Assembly: GCA_016801885.1 (NCBI GenBank)
Contig: CM028900.1
Location: 13,472,972-13,536,971, forward strand
Direction of reading: 5' to 3'
DNA length: 64,000 bases
Origin: Toxotes chatareus
Lineage: Eukaryota > Chordata > Actinopteri > Toxotidae
The first letter of the stretch is position 1. Every line of letters begins with the position of its first letter. A program made the position numbers and the translations under genes. The notes under the pieces are model-generated. The model was not told where the DNA came from. It saw nothing but the letters and a program-made list of their open reading frames with translations, and searched no databases. Positions 9,522 through 22,135 of this stretch are shown piece by piece.

Positions 9522-10891
9522 ACTTTTAAATCAATTCTTTGCTAAATAATTTCTCTGAAATTAATTCATTCTTTAAATTTAGACCCAGCTGAGTAATTTA
9601 GCATGACCGAAAATATATTATTTTCGAGTTCAAACTTTATTGTTTTAATTTCTTCGAGTGTAGTTCTCAGCGCTTACAGGCCTGTTTGCGTGAAAACAGT
9701 TAAAAAATAATACGGTTTTCCCCCATTTTAGTGATATTAACTAATTGTGAAATAATGTAGAGCTATTTAGTTCAAATCACAAAAAAATAAGTTATTACCT
9801 TTATAGACAATAAATATATCGCAAATAACAGGCTCACTCATGTTGTATGTTATGTTTGAATTCCCTGTTTTGGTTCGACAAAAATATGTTGCTTTCTAAA
9901 TGCACATATTTTTAATTTGACCATTTCAACCATTTTATTTAAGCCTATACTGGGTAAATATTTCAGTCATCACAATTCCATAACACACCTTTAATTTAGC
10001 GAACACCTGAAAGTTTTTTTTCCCTGCATGCGTGTCTACATTTCTAATATTTCAGCAATAAAAAAAAAAAAAAAAAAAATTAGTCCTTCACTGGCTGTTA
10101 AAACCTCTTTTCATTTTCTAACGTCTATTTGTATTTGACAAGTGAAAAGGTTACAACGGATTAAATATAGGAATCTTCATTTTTCGTTTGGATCCCACAC
10201 GAGTTGATTTTTTTAACGTTCATTTTTAAAAAAAGAGAACATCGGATTTTATAACTCAGTATATTCCACTGGAGCTTCTTTGATCGTGCGAAAGCTGACG
10301 GGAATAAAAGTTGAAGGTTTCTGGATAGACTTTCCTTGCTGCCTTTCAGTCAAAGGGTTAAAAATGTACTATCCACTTTTATATTATTTCAGTTTGTATA
10401 TGCGATCCACATTGCTCCGCTTCAAACCGATACGTTTGCCTGAACCTTTATTTTGTAAAAGGCTCTGTTAATCTAACCAGCTCTGTCCTTCCGACAAGTC
10501 AGACCAGAACCAGAACTAAACTATTTAACACTTCTCCGAAATTAAAAGGCCGAATACCTGCAACCTGCCATTACAAAGAAGCAGAAAAGGCACTGAGAAT
10601 GCAGCTAGAAATTACACATTTATTGTAAAATGAAAAACCTGGTTTCTCGCAGGTAGCACAGCTTTACTGCAAGTTTTATTGTGCACTTGTTTGTGCAATT
10701 TTCAGTGAACAAGAAACGTGTGAGAATGGCACAAAACAGGCACGTATTTCTCTCCACTTGTATTTTTGTTTCTTAACTTTACAGTTTTTTTTTTCTTTCC
10801 GGAGCCGGCATTCGATGAAAAGACACAGTAACCTGGTTGTTAAATTGTGGTTTAATAGTAAACGTACTATCGTCAACCTCTCATAACCCCC

Positions 10892-10909
10892 CTCCCCCCC
10901 GGGGGGGAG
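10892..10909. repeat. Perfect 18-bp C7/G7 palindrome
   Basis: CTCCCCCCC is followed immediately by GGGGGGGAG, a perfect inverted repeat with no loop, preceded by further C runs from 10887. It is isolated in AT-rich DNA. It may be a real GC hairpin or an artefact of collapsing homopolymers during assembly. Confidence 0.85.
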
Positions 10910-11269
10910 TCCAGCTCCGCACTTCTGATTTCTTGCATGCTTCACCGGCCATTAAATCACACAGGTTACAGTCAGGTACGAAAAAAAAATCCTACTGTAT
11001 ATCTTTTAATCCCATTTACTGATTGTCCTTATACAACTACAAATCAAGCCACTTTGAGCTGTTGCTGCTGCGCACCAAAATCTGCACATTACAGTCCTTA
11101 ACTGCAGAAATGAAAGTCATTTAGAAACGTGTATAAAGCGGCAGTGACTGGCCTGCACGAACTGAAGCAGTGCCGCTGTCACAAAGCCTTTCCTTTCGTC
11201 TGTCAGAAGGGAGAAGTGACGCCAGGCTCTGAGGCATGTCTGGGACTTATCCACTGTGATTTCACATTT

Positions 11270-11470
11270 ATCACATGATCAAGATGAAGGGAACAGCTTA
11301 TTTTGAGAGATATTAGCGGCAGGCAATAAATTGTCTAAATAATTAGATCGTCACTGTAAAGCGCTAATTCCAAGGCAAATTGGGATTACATTCAGAACCA
11401 GTTTGCTGACATTTAGCAGATCTGTTGAAAGGGTGCATTACAATGTCACAAGTTCCCTCTATTGACTCAA
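11270..11470. promoter_or_regulatory. Candidate conserved non-coding element
   Basis: A repeat-free block with homeodomain-type cores (AATAATTAGA near 11339, GCTAATTCC near 11363) and balanced composition, about 1.8 kb downstream of the predicted nr4a2 poly(A) site. Composition and motif density resemble vertebrate enhancers around developmental genes. Conservation cannot be measured from one sequence, so the call is tentative. Confidence 0.3.
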
Positions 11471-13059
11471 AGTACAGTTAGGTTTTAAACATGTCTATCT
11501 CCACACAATAAAACAAGACACGTGTAGCTAAGACTTCTGTCAGTGTTTGTGCACGATTATATATGCTGGAGGACTTGGAGTCTAAATTCATTAAGGGGCC
11601 TATGACTTAATTTCCTCCCCACACTTGACATGAGTGGAGGGTTAGATGTGATGGTGTCAGCATAAGGAGGACTAGAAGAAGGAAAATCATTTTCCAGTTG
11701 TTTCCATCTTGTCCTCAGCTCCTGTGCAGAGAACAACAAACCAGAGACAGCAGGTGCAGGTGGCCCTCGTCCGAGGACTGAGCCTGTGTGCTGCTAAGTG
11801 CTTGTACAGAAAGTCAGAAAGGCACCAAATTATAAGACATAGCCCTAGCTTCAGAGAACACTCCTTCACGTCCACAGTAGGCTACCACTATTAGATGCAT
11901 GCTGCACACTGTGACAGTCATGGATTATGTTGCACGCACAGCTGCACATTGTTGCACTTTTGTCTAATTCTGCGATGCAGTCTGACAAGTTCGTGTGTGT
12001 GGCGCTTGGTGGATTGGAAGAGAGAAGTGTCATAGATGTGTGCAGTGTGGTGACTGTCTGCAGGAGTATATGTGAACTGACCATTAACATCCACAGTTAT
12101 AGACAGGAGCCATTCCCCAGCAACAAAACCATTTATTTTATATTGACTGGGCATTATTGCTATTTTTTTTTTAAGAGAATGTTGACAGTGTTGGTTGTGA
12201 CTTAAGTTTAGTTTGGAGGTCTAATGTCTGAATTACCATGTTGGAAAGATAAGCTAGACTTTTGCTTCATCTGATCCCTGCGGTGGAAGAGCAATTGACC
12301 TTTCACCTTTGCACTACATGAGAACTTGGTAGACATCTGCAGAGGAAGCCTCACAGCTGCTCAAACGGTACATTTAGAAGGAGGAGAAATATGTTTTTTT
12401 TTCAACAGCAGCAGCAAAGGGTAGAGTGCAGCGGTTGTCAGCGGGGAATACAGTGGGAGAATAATTATAAGGATGCAAAATACACATGCTACAAACTTCT
12501 GTGCTACTTTTTCCAGACATACATGTTTACATGTTGCCCAAAGACGAGAATCTACAATACAGTATTTCTACACACTACAGGAAACAACAGCAGGAGGATT
12601 TTTGTACATAGAGTGTAGTTTTCTCTGACTTGGATAAAACTAAGCCTAGAGTAAATTTCAGTGAAGTTATTTTGAGGTAATAAGTGAGAACCTTATAAGA
12701 AATCTTGTTGGCAAGACCTGAAATAGAACTATAAGACTAAAACTCCACACCATGCTCTTCATTACCTGGCCACCTTTAAAATGAAAGTGATTTAAAGAAC
12801 TCATCTGAGTTTTAAGTACGCCAGCTCACTCTGGTTGTCATGTTGCTTTTTCCCCACTGTCACACTCCACCTGCCTCTCCTGCTGCCCTCGGTTATGTAC
12901 CGCTTTTTAAAAATAATTCTGCTTCTTTTCATTCGTTCAGTGCGTTCAGTCTACGCTTTCACATTTAGAATCACTTCCCATGTTACCTTTCCCTCTCTTC
13001 AGGCAGGCTGCTGCGTGAGCCCGCAGTAAAACATGTTGATTACACAACTTATGAATCCC

Positions 13060-13560
13060 GCCGACTATAGCTCTAAACAAAATGAATGAATAATGAGTGG
13101 AATGATGGCCCTTTGGATACGACTGTCTATAGTTATATTACTGTGACTATTTGATTTACCATATTGAAATGCTGATGATTGTCCAATAAATAATGCAAAA
13201 AGCTGATTTCCAAGTGGCGAGGCAGGAAAAGAAATCCACCTTGCATATAGATGGAAGTGAGCCGTGTCTGTCCCTCTCAGCCTGTGGCCCAGAGCAGCTT
13301 TATCATTCATAGGACTAAACAGACAATCAATTCAGCAGCCATGTATGAAGGATGAAGGGATGCGACAAGCTGTGAATGATGAGGAGCCAAAAATCAAAGG
13401 CCTCACTCCTTCTTAGCTCTAATGGCCATTACCAGCCCAGACAGCACCAGTAAAATGAGGTTAATCATTCGCACAGATCCTTTCAAAGAAGATTGACTGA
13501 ACTTGATGCCTAGTCAGATCACTCATAAATATTTACTTCATATTAAACAGCTGTGCATGC
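13060..13560. promoter_or_regulatory. Candidate conserved non-coding element
   Basis: A unique, low-repeat block rich in ATGAAT, ATAATG and TAAT words, with a GC-balanced centre (13200-13310). It is not coding: the antisense frame at 13065-13310 has no motif or splice logic. It has the look of an enhancer-type conserved element, but no alignment supports this. Confidence 0.25.
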
Positions 13561-14711
13561 TCTGTTATTGCACATTGATTTCTGATGGATGCCATCAAAT
13601 TATTGTTTCAAGTGTGGTCAGTAAAAACCATTAATGCAATGCTTGTACCAAGACTCAATTATGCTAACCACAAGAAATTAATAATGCAATGAAATTGACA
13701 GGACATTATGTTAGAGTTTTTTTTTTTTCAGATTTCTGCAGGAAACTATACATTTGGAGAAAAAAAAAGACAGTTGATTTCTACAAATTATCATGTAATC
13801 ACCAGAAACCACAAGAGTTCAAATAGTACCCTTAGTGTCGACAGACAGTACTCTACTCTGTCTATCTAAATTAAATAGCTGTACCGTTTAAGTTTATGGG
13901 CACAGTGTGTATCAGTATTGAACACATGGTCTCAGTCCTTTGACCTTATTGACAAAATGAAATCGGAAATTTCCTTTATAGAAAGAGTTAATGTTTCCTC
14001 AGGCAGACATGTTTCCAATTCAATTAGTTTTAATGAAGCCGGTGCTCAGTGGTTACTGAAGTAGAAAAAACAGGCATAAATGCCTGATGGTAATAGAGGA
14101 CATATTAAGGAGGAAGGGATCGGACACACAGTGCGTGTTTCTAAGTGGCGAAAAATGCCTCTATCAGGCTGGTAGGAGCCAGTGGCTTGGGAAGCAATGA
14201 ATTGTATGAGCCTCAAATGATGCATTAGGTCTCTGGGGCGAGGCTGGAGGATACTGAGGAGCAAACTGTAAAAACACGCAGGAGAGGAATCTAGTTTTGA
14301 TGACGCATGTGGGGCGTCACCAACTCACAACAATGCTCATCTAACAATCTTATTTACATAATTTTACCAAAGCAGCTTAAAATATAAATTAATTTATTCA
14401 GAGATTGGAAATATTATGAAATTACTACATTTTAAATTCCTAAAGTCTAAATAAAGCTGCCCATTATCTGCGTTTGCTCCCCCTCCCATTTACACCTTCC
14501 ACCGTGACAATGTGACTGAACGCAGAGATGCAAACTGTCCCTCCATCTGATGTCACTGTGTAAAATGTCAACATGGTCAGATGCACTGGCTCAGTTCCCA
14601 CATGAATATGCCCTCATCCTGGGTTATGGTTTGTGTCGCTGCTCCATGTGAAGTGAAACATATAAAGCACACCCATGCACATGTAATCTGTTCATGTCTT
14701 GGAGTCACATC

Positions 14712-14731
14712 GTGTGTGTGTGTGTGTGTGG
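14712..14731. repeat. (GT)n microsatellite
   Basis: Twenty bases of uninterrupted GT, a short dinucleotide tract just upstream of the SINE that follows. Confidence 0.9.
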
Positions 14732-14768
14732 TCCTCTATCATCTGCAATCCGGATTAAAAAAGCAGGT

Positions 14769-14950
14769 ACCCTGGTAGCCTAGCAGATTAAGGCGTTCCC
14801 CATGTAATTGCAATGGTTTGATCCTACAACATTGCATGCCATTCACCTATCTCTCTCTCTCCTTACTTCATGTTTGTATTTTCTGCCTGCTCTCTTAAAA
14901 AAGGCCTGACATGCACCAAAAATACCTTAAAGAGCTGAATTAAATAAAAA
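14769..14950 (+). mobile_element. tRNA-derived SINE
   Basis: The head resembles a tRNA. An A-box-like TAGCCTAGCAG lies at 14776-14786 and a B-box-like GGTTTGATCC at 14815-14824, about 30 bp apart, as in an internal RNA polymerase III promoter. A tRNA-unrelated body with CT repeats and AAAAAAGGCCTGACATGC follows, then an A-rich tail near 14940-14950. This pattern matches an abundant teleost SINE type as I recall it. No clear target duplication is visible, so the insertion is probably old. Confidence 0.75.
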
Positions 14951-15615
14951 TGGCAAAGTTTTATTAATTGTGAAGAGCACAGGAATAGCAGATAGAGCTA
15001 AAAATATATCAACAGCAATATAAACACCAAAAATGTCTATTGAGGGATGATTAAAGGTTCAACAAGAAAATGAGTTCTTATGAGCACAAAGCTCAAGACC
15101 TCCATAGTGTCGCTACTTGATTAAACAACAACGCCATTTTGCTTTGTTTTGCAGCTCCAAAGTTCTCCCACCAGTTTATTTTTGCTTCCAAGCTAAATCG
15201 CAGTAGCGATGAAATCAACTTGTGAAAAGGCAAAGAAAGAGATTTGTTTCATGTTATTTTTCAAACAACTTCGGGTCAAACTATTCGACAACAACAACTT
15301 GACCACATCTTTTACCTCAGTTGCTGACTAACTAACTAATGCACTCACACACAGTCTGCAGGGTGTGTGAGGCCTCTCCTCTTGTTTGCATGAATTTCTG
15401 TGCACAGTGTAGGCATGCGCCCACAATGCGAACAGATATGTGTGATGATGGTTTTACAAATTCGCCATAGCACATATATATACACATTTACAGTGAGAGG
15501 GTGGCAGTAGATAGCAGAGTGGTGAATTTTTGAAGGGTCAAGAGGGGGATATGATGGTGTGTGTGTGTGTATATGTGTGCGTGTGTGTGTGCGTGTGCGT
15601 GTGCGTGTGTGTGTG

Positions 15616-15646
<31 letters not shown>

Positions 15647-17885
15647 AATGGACAAAAGGGAAGAGGGGAGGGGGTTATGGTGTGTGTGTCACAACAGACA
15701 GAAGAGATCCAGCCCAGGCTCCCACACAGCTTTGTCACATCACTGGGAGATTAGGAACACACACATGTCAAGCTAGGCAGAGCCTGCTGCAATAATGCAC
15801 CTGCCAGCTCTCAAGATCCACTCAACCCTTGTTCAACCCCTTCTTCCTACATGTTAACACAAAGGCATGCACACACAGAAGTGTCCAAATTTCTAAATAT
15901 TGACTGTCTTCTTAAATCACATAAACAAACTGCAGGTTATAAATTGAGATTAGAGGAAAAGATTGAAATTGAAAACAGCATTAAGCATTTTAACTCGTCA
16001 GAAAAGAGGAATAAATCAAATGCAATTTGAGTATTGATGTATGTTTGAGGAAAATGTACCTCAACACATACAGTGAAAAACACATAAAATATCAAAGGCA
16101 TGAAAAGGTTGGGAGCTGGGAAAAGTGGATATTTTACATGAAAAGCCTGATGGGAGAAGGTCATTGTCTTTCTTCATGACAGAGTTCCCTGAGAAAAGGA
16201 CAGAGTGGAGGCTCAAAGAGATTCATCTGTACCAGGATTCAAGGTCATTCAACCTGGTCATCCTAGAAGCACTTGAAAAATATGGAGTGAAGACTGGAGA
16301 CCCCCAAAAAAAAAAGCAGTGTGGAAGGAAGACTCTGACTGAAGAGAATCACTGACCTTCAAACAAGCTCTCTATCCATATAGAGTAGGGGAAGACATGC
16401 ACAATCCATCAAAAATGCACATGAACTTTCCCTCTTCAAATAGTTCCCGCTTGAATAGCAGTCAATGGATCAACTATGAATATTGCATGTACTGAATTGC
16501 AGGGGATCAGATTGAATTCACGGTGAAAAAAAAAAAATCAGTGATATTAGAAAATCATATTTCAAGACTGAGACTCAAAAATTACATTTTGAGTGAAAAC
16601 AATTTCAGTTGTGAACAGAGTGAGAGTGTCTGTTTGCGAATGTTTTATTTGTAACATAAAACTGATCCCATTGATGGAAACATTTAAATTGTCTAAAGTG
16701 TAAAAAGAAGAAAAATATATTACACAGTTAATAAAAATGTATTTAAAAAAAAATCAGAGTCCACCCTATGGTCATGAAATTGCCTTCAGCCACAGTCCCT
16801 TTTCAGGAATGGAAAGATCAGTGTTAATTTTCAGCCGGTCTTTGATTGGATGAACCTGCCTCCCTCTTGCACGACATGGCTAGCACAGGTCAGTGGCTGG
16901 TGCAGTGTAGCATGAAACAAACAAATAGAAAAAGGCACCTTGTGGCACTTGACTCTCGCCAGAATGCAACTGACGGCAAGCCTGCCAGCGTCCTATAATA
17001 ACGACCAGTGCCTCCTATCCAAAGTATGGGAGAGAGAGAGAGATGAGAGGAGGGGAGGAGGGCAGAGAGAAAAAAGAGAACTGGGAAAGGGGGAAAAGAT
17101 GGATTAAGAGCTGGAGAGGGTTAGGAGGAGAGGTAGCATGTTAGTGCTCTGAAATCTGGGAAGAGGTCACAAGTGAGCGCCACCACCTGCTGTGAAAAAC
17201 AGATAAAATAAAATAACAGTAAAAGTATGTAACTACAGAGAAAGCAGAAATAAAAATGATAAATCCTGGGAGAGAGGAAGTTTTCAAAAATCTGGTAATG
17301 TTACATATATACATATATTTTTATTTACTAACAGTGCATGATGACTGCTTTGCTGTGGCACTAACAGTGTGATGGCTTTCCTTTCGGGGCAACTTTATGA
17401 TATTGGCTGTTAACACTTAGACCTGGATGAAAATAAAATTTAAGTCACTGAATCTTAGGTTGTTTTCTCTTATACTGTAAGGCCTTGGAACTTTGGCCTT
17501 GGATCAGCAGAAATACCAAAAAAAAAGGGGGGACTGTCTGTTTGAACAAATCCTTCAATGTAAACAACCAAACAGGTTGTTTGTCCGTAGTCCTGGATAT
17601 GACCCATGGGAGAGTACCAGCAGTAGGTGTACTGGATCTTTGACATCATAGTAACAATAATAATAATAACGCGGTTTAGGTTGTAGAGCGGTCATGGATA
17701 AAGGAAACAATGACTCATCATATCAGTTTCATACAACAAACAAACAGTGGTCTCCTGTGTGAAAGTTTTGTCCATCCATCCACCTCCTAACATGGACTAT
17801 GTTGCTCTTCATACCACCTCACCTTACTACCTCCTTTTGCTAGAGGTTGCCTAACAATAAAACGTAACTACGGGTCATAATAAGC
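14951..17885. other. Gene-free region with a long TG microsatellite
   Basis: No gene is seen. Contents are the TG/CG tract at 15556-15647, a GA-rich patch at 17030-17110 and otherwise unique AT-rich sequence. The frames across the TG tract are translation of the repeat itself. The 76-codon frame at 16125-16355 has no recognisable features. Confidence 0.5.
15556..15647. repeat. Long (TG)n tract with TGCG interruptions
   Basis: About 90 bp of alternating purine-pyrimidine sequence, mostly GT, with repeated GTGCGT units and one ATAT interruption near 15571-15574. Alternating GT/GC of this length is prone to left-handed Z-DNA and to slippage. Confidence 0.95.
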
Positions 17886-17888
17886 CAC

Positions 17889-18056
17889 TTGGGGGCAGCC
17901 GTGGCGCAGCAAGTTAAGCATGTGGCTTTGGACTTTGGACCGCCCGGAGATCAATTCCTCGACCAAGCACAATGGATACGCACAAACGTGTGTTTCGTTC
18001 ACTTGGTGTGGTAATTTCCCCAGCTTGAGGGATTAATAAAGTATAAAACTTAAACT
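17889..18056 (+). mobile_element. tRNA-derived SINE
   Basis: The head GGGGGCAGCCGTGGCGCAGC contains an A-box-like TGGCGCAGCAAG (17902-17913), and a B-box-like GAGATCAATTCC follows at 17947-17958. The tail reads GAGGGATTAATAAAGTAT, of the kind found on teleost SINEs mobilised by a LINE that recognises a shared 3' end. The element runs in the + direction and differs in head and body from the SINE at 14769. No clean target duplication was found. Confidence 0.75.
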
Positions 18057-19402
18057 TGCACAGACGACCTTTGTGCATATGTGAAAAAAAAAAAACTGTA
18101 AAAAGCCTTCTGCCTCTCCAGAGGGAGCTGCTGAGCAAAATCTGCTGAACTGACTCAAGATATGTCACTTGAGTCAGAGTGGGCTGAGTCTGAGGACTAC
18201 AGGTCTAAAAATGAAGAAAACTGTGAGTTTACCAAAAGCTCATCTGTGTTTGAGGCTAGCGATCTCTATCATAACTCAACTAAATCTCAAACAGAAATGT
18301 GGGTAGTCGAGTTGTATTGTGGGTAATTTAGGCACTGCACACAAGGAAAAAGAATGCATGGAATAAAAAAAAGACAATGTCTCTGATTCTGCTGCCTCAA
18401 TTTTGACAATTTTTATAAAAGCTGCACATCATGTGTCCGACGGTGTTACGGAAGTGCAAAGCTAAATCAGTGGGAGTTCTCTGACCATTTTTAATTAAAC
18501 ACACTGCATAGAAATAGGAGGGTTTATGTTTTTTACTTGACTTTTTTTTTTAAAACATAAACTAAACATAATTGTGTTTCAAGAAAGCCAGTCTATATAA
18601 TATTAAGAAAAAAAAACACAAGCTGGAATAGAAAGGGCAAGGTAAAGAGGCTAGGAGGAGGAGATGTGAAAGAAGGGAGAGGAGTACAGAGAACAGGAGA
18701 GCCAGGCCGATCATCCTGTGATAAGATGAGGAAAATAAGTCTGATTATCACAGAGGCCGGGAGCATTAGACAGACAGTTGGGAGTCATCTCAAAACTCAG
18801 GAGGGAAGAAGCAAGACAAGAGGTCACAATTATGCCCCACTAGCTGCACTCCCCTCCTCCTCATGAAGTCCTCTAATATATTCAGTTAGTTCCTGTATGG
18901 CGCGGAGGGGAAATTCTAATTAAAGGGTGGGGGGAATTTTGACACATGTGAGGCAGAGATCAATATTTAGCACCATAATCAGCCATTCCTGATGGCTTGA
19001 CGGTGTCACTGCGAGCAGACAGCGGCTCTCCATTAGAGTGCCTGGGAAGGAGCAGACGGGGAAGGCGAGCAGGCAGGCAGCCAAGCAGGCAGGCTGCAGA
19101 GAAGCGCCAAACTCCCAGCCATCATGAATCAAAGCAAGCGATGCCTCTCGTGCTCCATTTTGCTTTGCTTTTTATCTTCATTCATCCTCTTAAAGGAGAG
19201 AATTGAACTCTGTCAGACTGCTTTGTGATAGGCTTGCAGAGGAAGTGGAAAAGAAAGGAAGAAAAATGCCATGGAGGGGATACGGTAGATCAGGAGGGAG
19301 AGCAGCTGTCAAGACTTTGGACTCTAAGATGATTGTAAGGTACACAGATGGTCCTCTCTATTGAGTGATCTCTCTTCTTGGTTGGACAGATATTTTATTT
19401 TA
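18057..19402. other. Gene-free region between SINE and MITE
   Basis: No gene is recognised. The block 18870-19240 is unique and more GC-balanced, with TCTAATTAAAG (18916-18926), ATTAG words and the run CGGTGTCACTGCGAGC. It is a weak candidate for a regulatory element. The rest is A/T-run-rich sequence with no structure. Confidence 0.4.
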
Positions 19403-19925
19403 ATTTCAAACAGCGGTGGAAAAAAGCATTCAGGTAGTTTACTTAAGTAACAGTAGCAAAACTACGCAATGAAAATACACCATCATAAGTCCATTAAAAG
19501 TCCTGCACTCAAAATATCAAGTAAAAGTATGTATGTGTTACTAGCTAAATATATTCTAAGTATCAAAAATAGAAGTACTCAAGTTGAAAATGGTCCATGT
19601 GAATGGACCCAGTTATATTATTCTATATAATACTATTGTATGTATCAATAGCATTTTACTGTTGCAGCTGGTGGAGATAATTTTAACATTGTTATATACT
19701 GTTACTTACTTTAATCTATACATGTGTATGTAAAATCTTAATCGCCAAAGCAACTTGTAACTGTAGTTCTCAAACAAATGTAGTAGAATAAAAAGTACAA
19801 TATTTCCCTCTAAAATGTAATGGAGTAGAAATATAAAATAGAATGAAATGGAATTACTCAAGTAATGTTTCAGGCAGCTCAAATTTGTTCAATGCGCAAT
19901 GTTACGTTCCACGACTGATTTCAAA
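19403..19925. mobile_element. hAT-type MITE, full length, with perfect 8-bp target site duplication
   Basis: The element proper is 19411-19917 (507 bp). The left terminus is CAGCGGTGGAA; the right terminus ends TTCCACGACTG, whose reverse complement is CAGTCGTGGAA, matching at 9 of 11 positions. It is flanked by identical octamers ATTTCAAA at 19403-19410 and 19918-19925. Eight-bp duplications and CAG-type termini are hallmarks of hAT transposons. The inside has no transposase ORF, so this is a non-autonomous copy. The internal words CTTAAGTA and AGTACAATATTTCC belong to a repeat family widespread in teleosts. Confidence 0.9.
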
Positions 19926-22053
19926 TAAGTCCTTTATTATTGTTTTTTTTTTAAGAACAGTAGCGCTCTTCAAATCGAAAGCACACTTAATTGTCCAAAC
20001 CACAATTACTGTATTCATTTTCCAAACAGACACGCACACTCACACGTTCACACAAGCACACACAACATTTGCCTCATGTGAACAAGGCTGCTCCGCTGAC
20101 ATGGATAGTGACCACTGACTCAGTATCAAGAACATGGTGTTGTTTCCAGAGGGCAAGGAGAGAGTGCGAGGGGCAAAGGAGGGGGCATGTGAAGGTGTGT
20201 CTGTGTGTGTGTGTAGGTGGGAGAGGGTGGGGGCAGGCCAGCCCAGGGTGTCCCCTGTCTCCATGTGTCAGCCCATCTCCTTGTTCTTGCATGTCACTGA
20301 CACACACGTGGGTACTTACCAACCCAAGTTGCTCCAATTAATGGCTGTCCCACTGCGCTGTCCGTTGTGCGGTGTGCTAGCCTGGGTGACAAGATATGGT
20401 CTGGGATCTGTCTCTCCAGTGACATAAGGAAGGAATTTTAAGAGGGAAAAGTGATGCAAACCCACACCGCCTCATGCTGCGCACAGATAGGTAGATAACA
20501 GACTCTTGTAAATGAGTGGCAGCAAGGAAGGCATTGAGGATTCTCTAATTACTCGCTGCAATCTATCTAAGTCACTGGCCTTCTAATTTGATTTATCAGA
20601 ATGCATGAAATCCCTTGGAATAATGCCCTTATTAGAAGGACAGAATTGACGGGGGGACAAGAGGTCTGCCGGGAGGAGGAGGGGAGTGGAGATTTAAGCA
20701 TCAATTACAGTCAAAAGGAGAATTAATAGTTATTAATCCACAAACATAGCTATCGTTCTCTCTGCTACCTCTCGGCCACCTCTCTCTCTCTCTCCTTCAC
20801 ACATGCCCCCGCCACTCACACATACACGCACAGACATACACATACCAGCATAAAGAATACATACAGACAGGCATTTTCCTGTTGGCACACACCAATATGC
20901 ACATCTACAGATGCACAAATGCGAACATGCACACAACCACACACATATACAAACACAGGAGCAGACATGCACGCTGCAGAACTGAGTGAAAATGAGCATC
21001 GAGAAGAAGAATTCACATAAAAAAGCAGGACAACAGTAACAAAGCCAAGATGCCATAAATATCTCTTACGTTGGACGGTCGTATCATTTTGCCCAACGGC
21101 AGATCAAAGGTCTTTAACTCTTTAACTAAATTCTTGACTGACAAATTCAATTGCTGTCAGTCTTCCAGGGCCCTCAATGTAATATGTGCATTTTGATTCA
21201 ATTTGTCCTGCAAATACATACATATACATATTGTTTATCCAGTTATGGATACAAAAAAATCAATACTTATATCTGTGCTTTGTCATTCCTAAGTGCATCA
21301 TGAAATAGCAAGATATCCCTCTAATTGAATCCAGCAAAACCACACAGATTGTTAATTTTGTGCTATTAAGCGTTTGCAACATTTGCAATGTCTTCTTTTT
21401 GCCTGTTGATGACTCTTGTTTGTCCCCTTGTAGGGGAAAAGAACATTTTATATGTCTAAGAATTGAATTTAGAAAGGTCAATCTCTAAACAAATAACAAT
21501 AAATCAAAGATGAAGCTTGTATCATTTCTTAGGAGAGGAATTCAAAGTACAAATGGAGAGTTTTCATAATCTCATATTATTAGGAACATAAAAAAATCAG
21601 TATTTTACTACGTGGAAGATGATTTTGTGATTACATAGTATAAAAATCAGGATTATTCAAATCGTCCTAATTAAGTCATGTTACAGCAGCACTTTTTTTT
21701 TTTTAAGTGACAGGGTCATATCACATGCCCAGCAATAACAACAAAAGGACAGCTTGTCATGTTAAATAATTTAAAGAGCTGTGAAGGCAGCAATACTGCA
21801 TTAGGTGACACTCTGGTCTGAGTTTTATGTTAAATCCTGTGGTTTTTGTTAAAGGGTTGCTGACTGGCTGAAAGGAGAATGCCAGTGTGCTGTTTCTTTG
21901 CTGTCAGTCACACAGAGGCAGTATTTAGACAGGGAGCTGAGAGGTCTGCTCCACTGCCAGCTCCTGCCTTTTAAACAGCCCTTTCCTCAGAGAGACAGCT
22001 TAGCACTGAGTGCCAGTCAACCTCGCCTGCCTGGCCATGCAGCCCTCCCACCC
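19926..22053. other. Gene-free region
   Basis: No gene is seen. It holds a short interrupted CA-rich stretch (20029-20065), a GT-rich stretch (20195-20217), CA-rich sequence at 20815-20960 and a repeat-free block at 20515-20660 that is annotated separately. ORFs across the CA/GT tracts are low-complexity translations. Confidence 0.45.
20515..20660. promoter_or_regulatory. Candidate conserved non-coding element
   Basis: A compact unique block with TCTAATTACTCG, TTCTAATTTGATT and ATGCATGAAAT words and no simple repeats. Several homeodomain/POU-type cores occur within about 120 bp, which is dense compared with its flanks. It is proposed as an enhancer candidate of the nr4a2 regulatory domain; conservation is untested. 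Confidence 0.3.
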
Positions 22054-22055
22054 CC

Positions 22056-22135
22056 CATACACACACATACACACACATACACACACATACACACACATAC
22101 ACACACATACATACAAATACACACACATACACACT
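22056..22135. repeat. Decameric (ACACACATAC)n tandem repeat
   Basis: Seven to eight copies of a 10-bp unit derived from CA repeats; one unit is altered to ATACAAATAC near 22111-22120. The higher-order 10-bp period is clear. It translates as low-complexity TH/YT repeats and is not coding. Confidence 0.92.

Larger units (their letters stand above)
8307..9540 (+). other. nr4a2: nr4a2 3' UTR (predicted)
   Basis: The sequence after the stop runs without any sign of another gene to an AATAAA at 9516-9521, so the predicted length is about 1.2 kb, similar to mammalian NR4A2. It is AT-rich and carries several ATTTA words (for example near 8640, 9203 and 9502), as expected for an unstable immediate-early mRNA. 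A TA/CA microsatellite interrupts it at 8692-8778. Later AATAAA words at 9809-9814 and 10057-10062 could extend the UTR. Confidence 0.65.
9541..14765. other. Gene-free region downstream of nr4a2
   Basis: No exon structure or recognisable protein is found on either strand. The region is AT-rich with A- and T-runs (for example 10060-10079), a perfect C7G7 palindrome at 10892-10909 and two complex unique blocks (11270-11470, 13060-13560) annotated separately. It starts the long non-coding stretch that probably corresponds to the gene desert beside NR4A2 in other vertebrates. Confidence 0.5.

Noticed and set aside
15530..15776. Overlapping frames of up to 74 codons rich in VCVCVC or THTHTH.
   Set aside because: They are translations of the TG/CA microsatellite.
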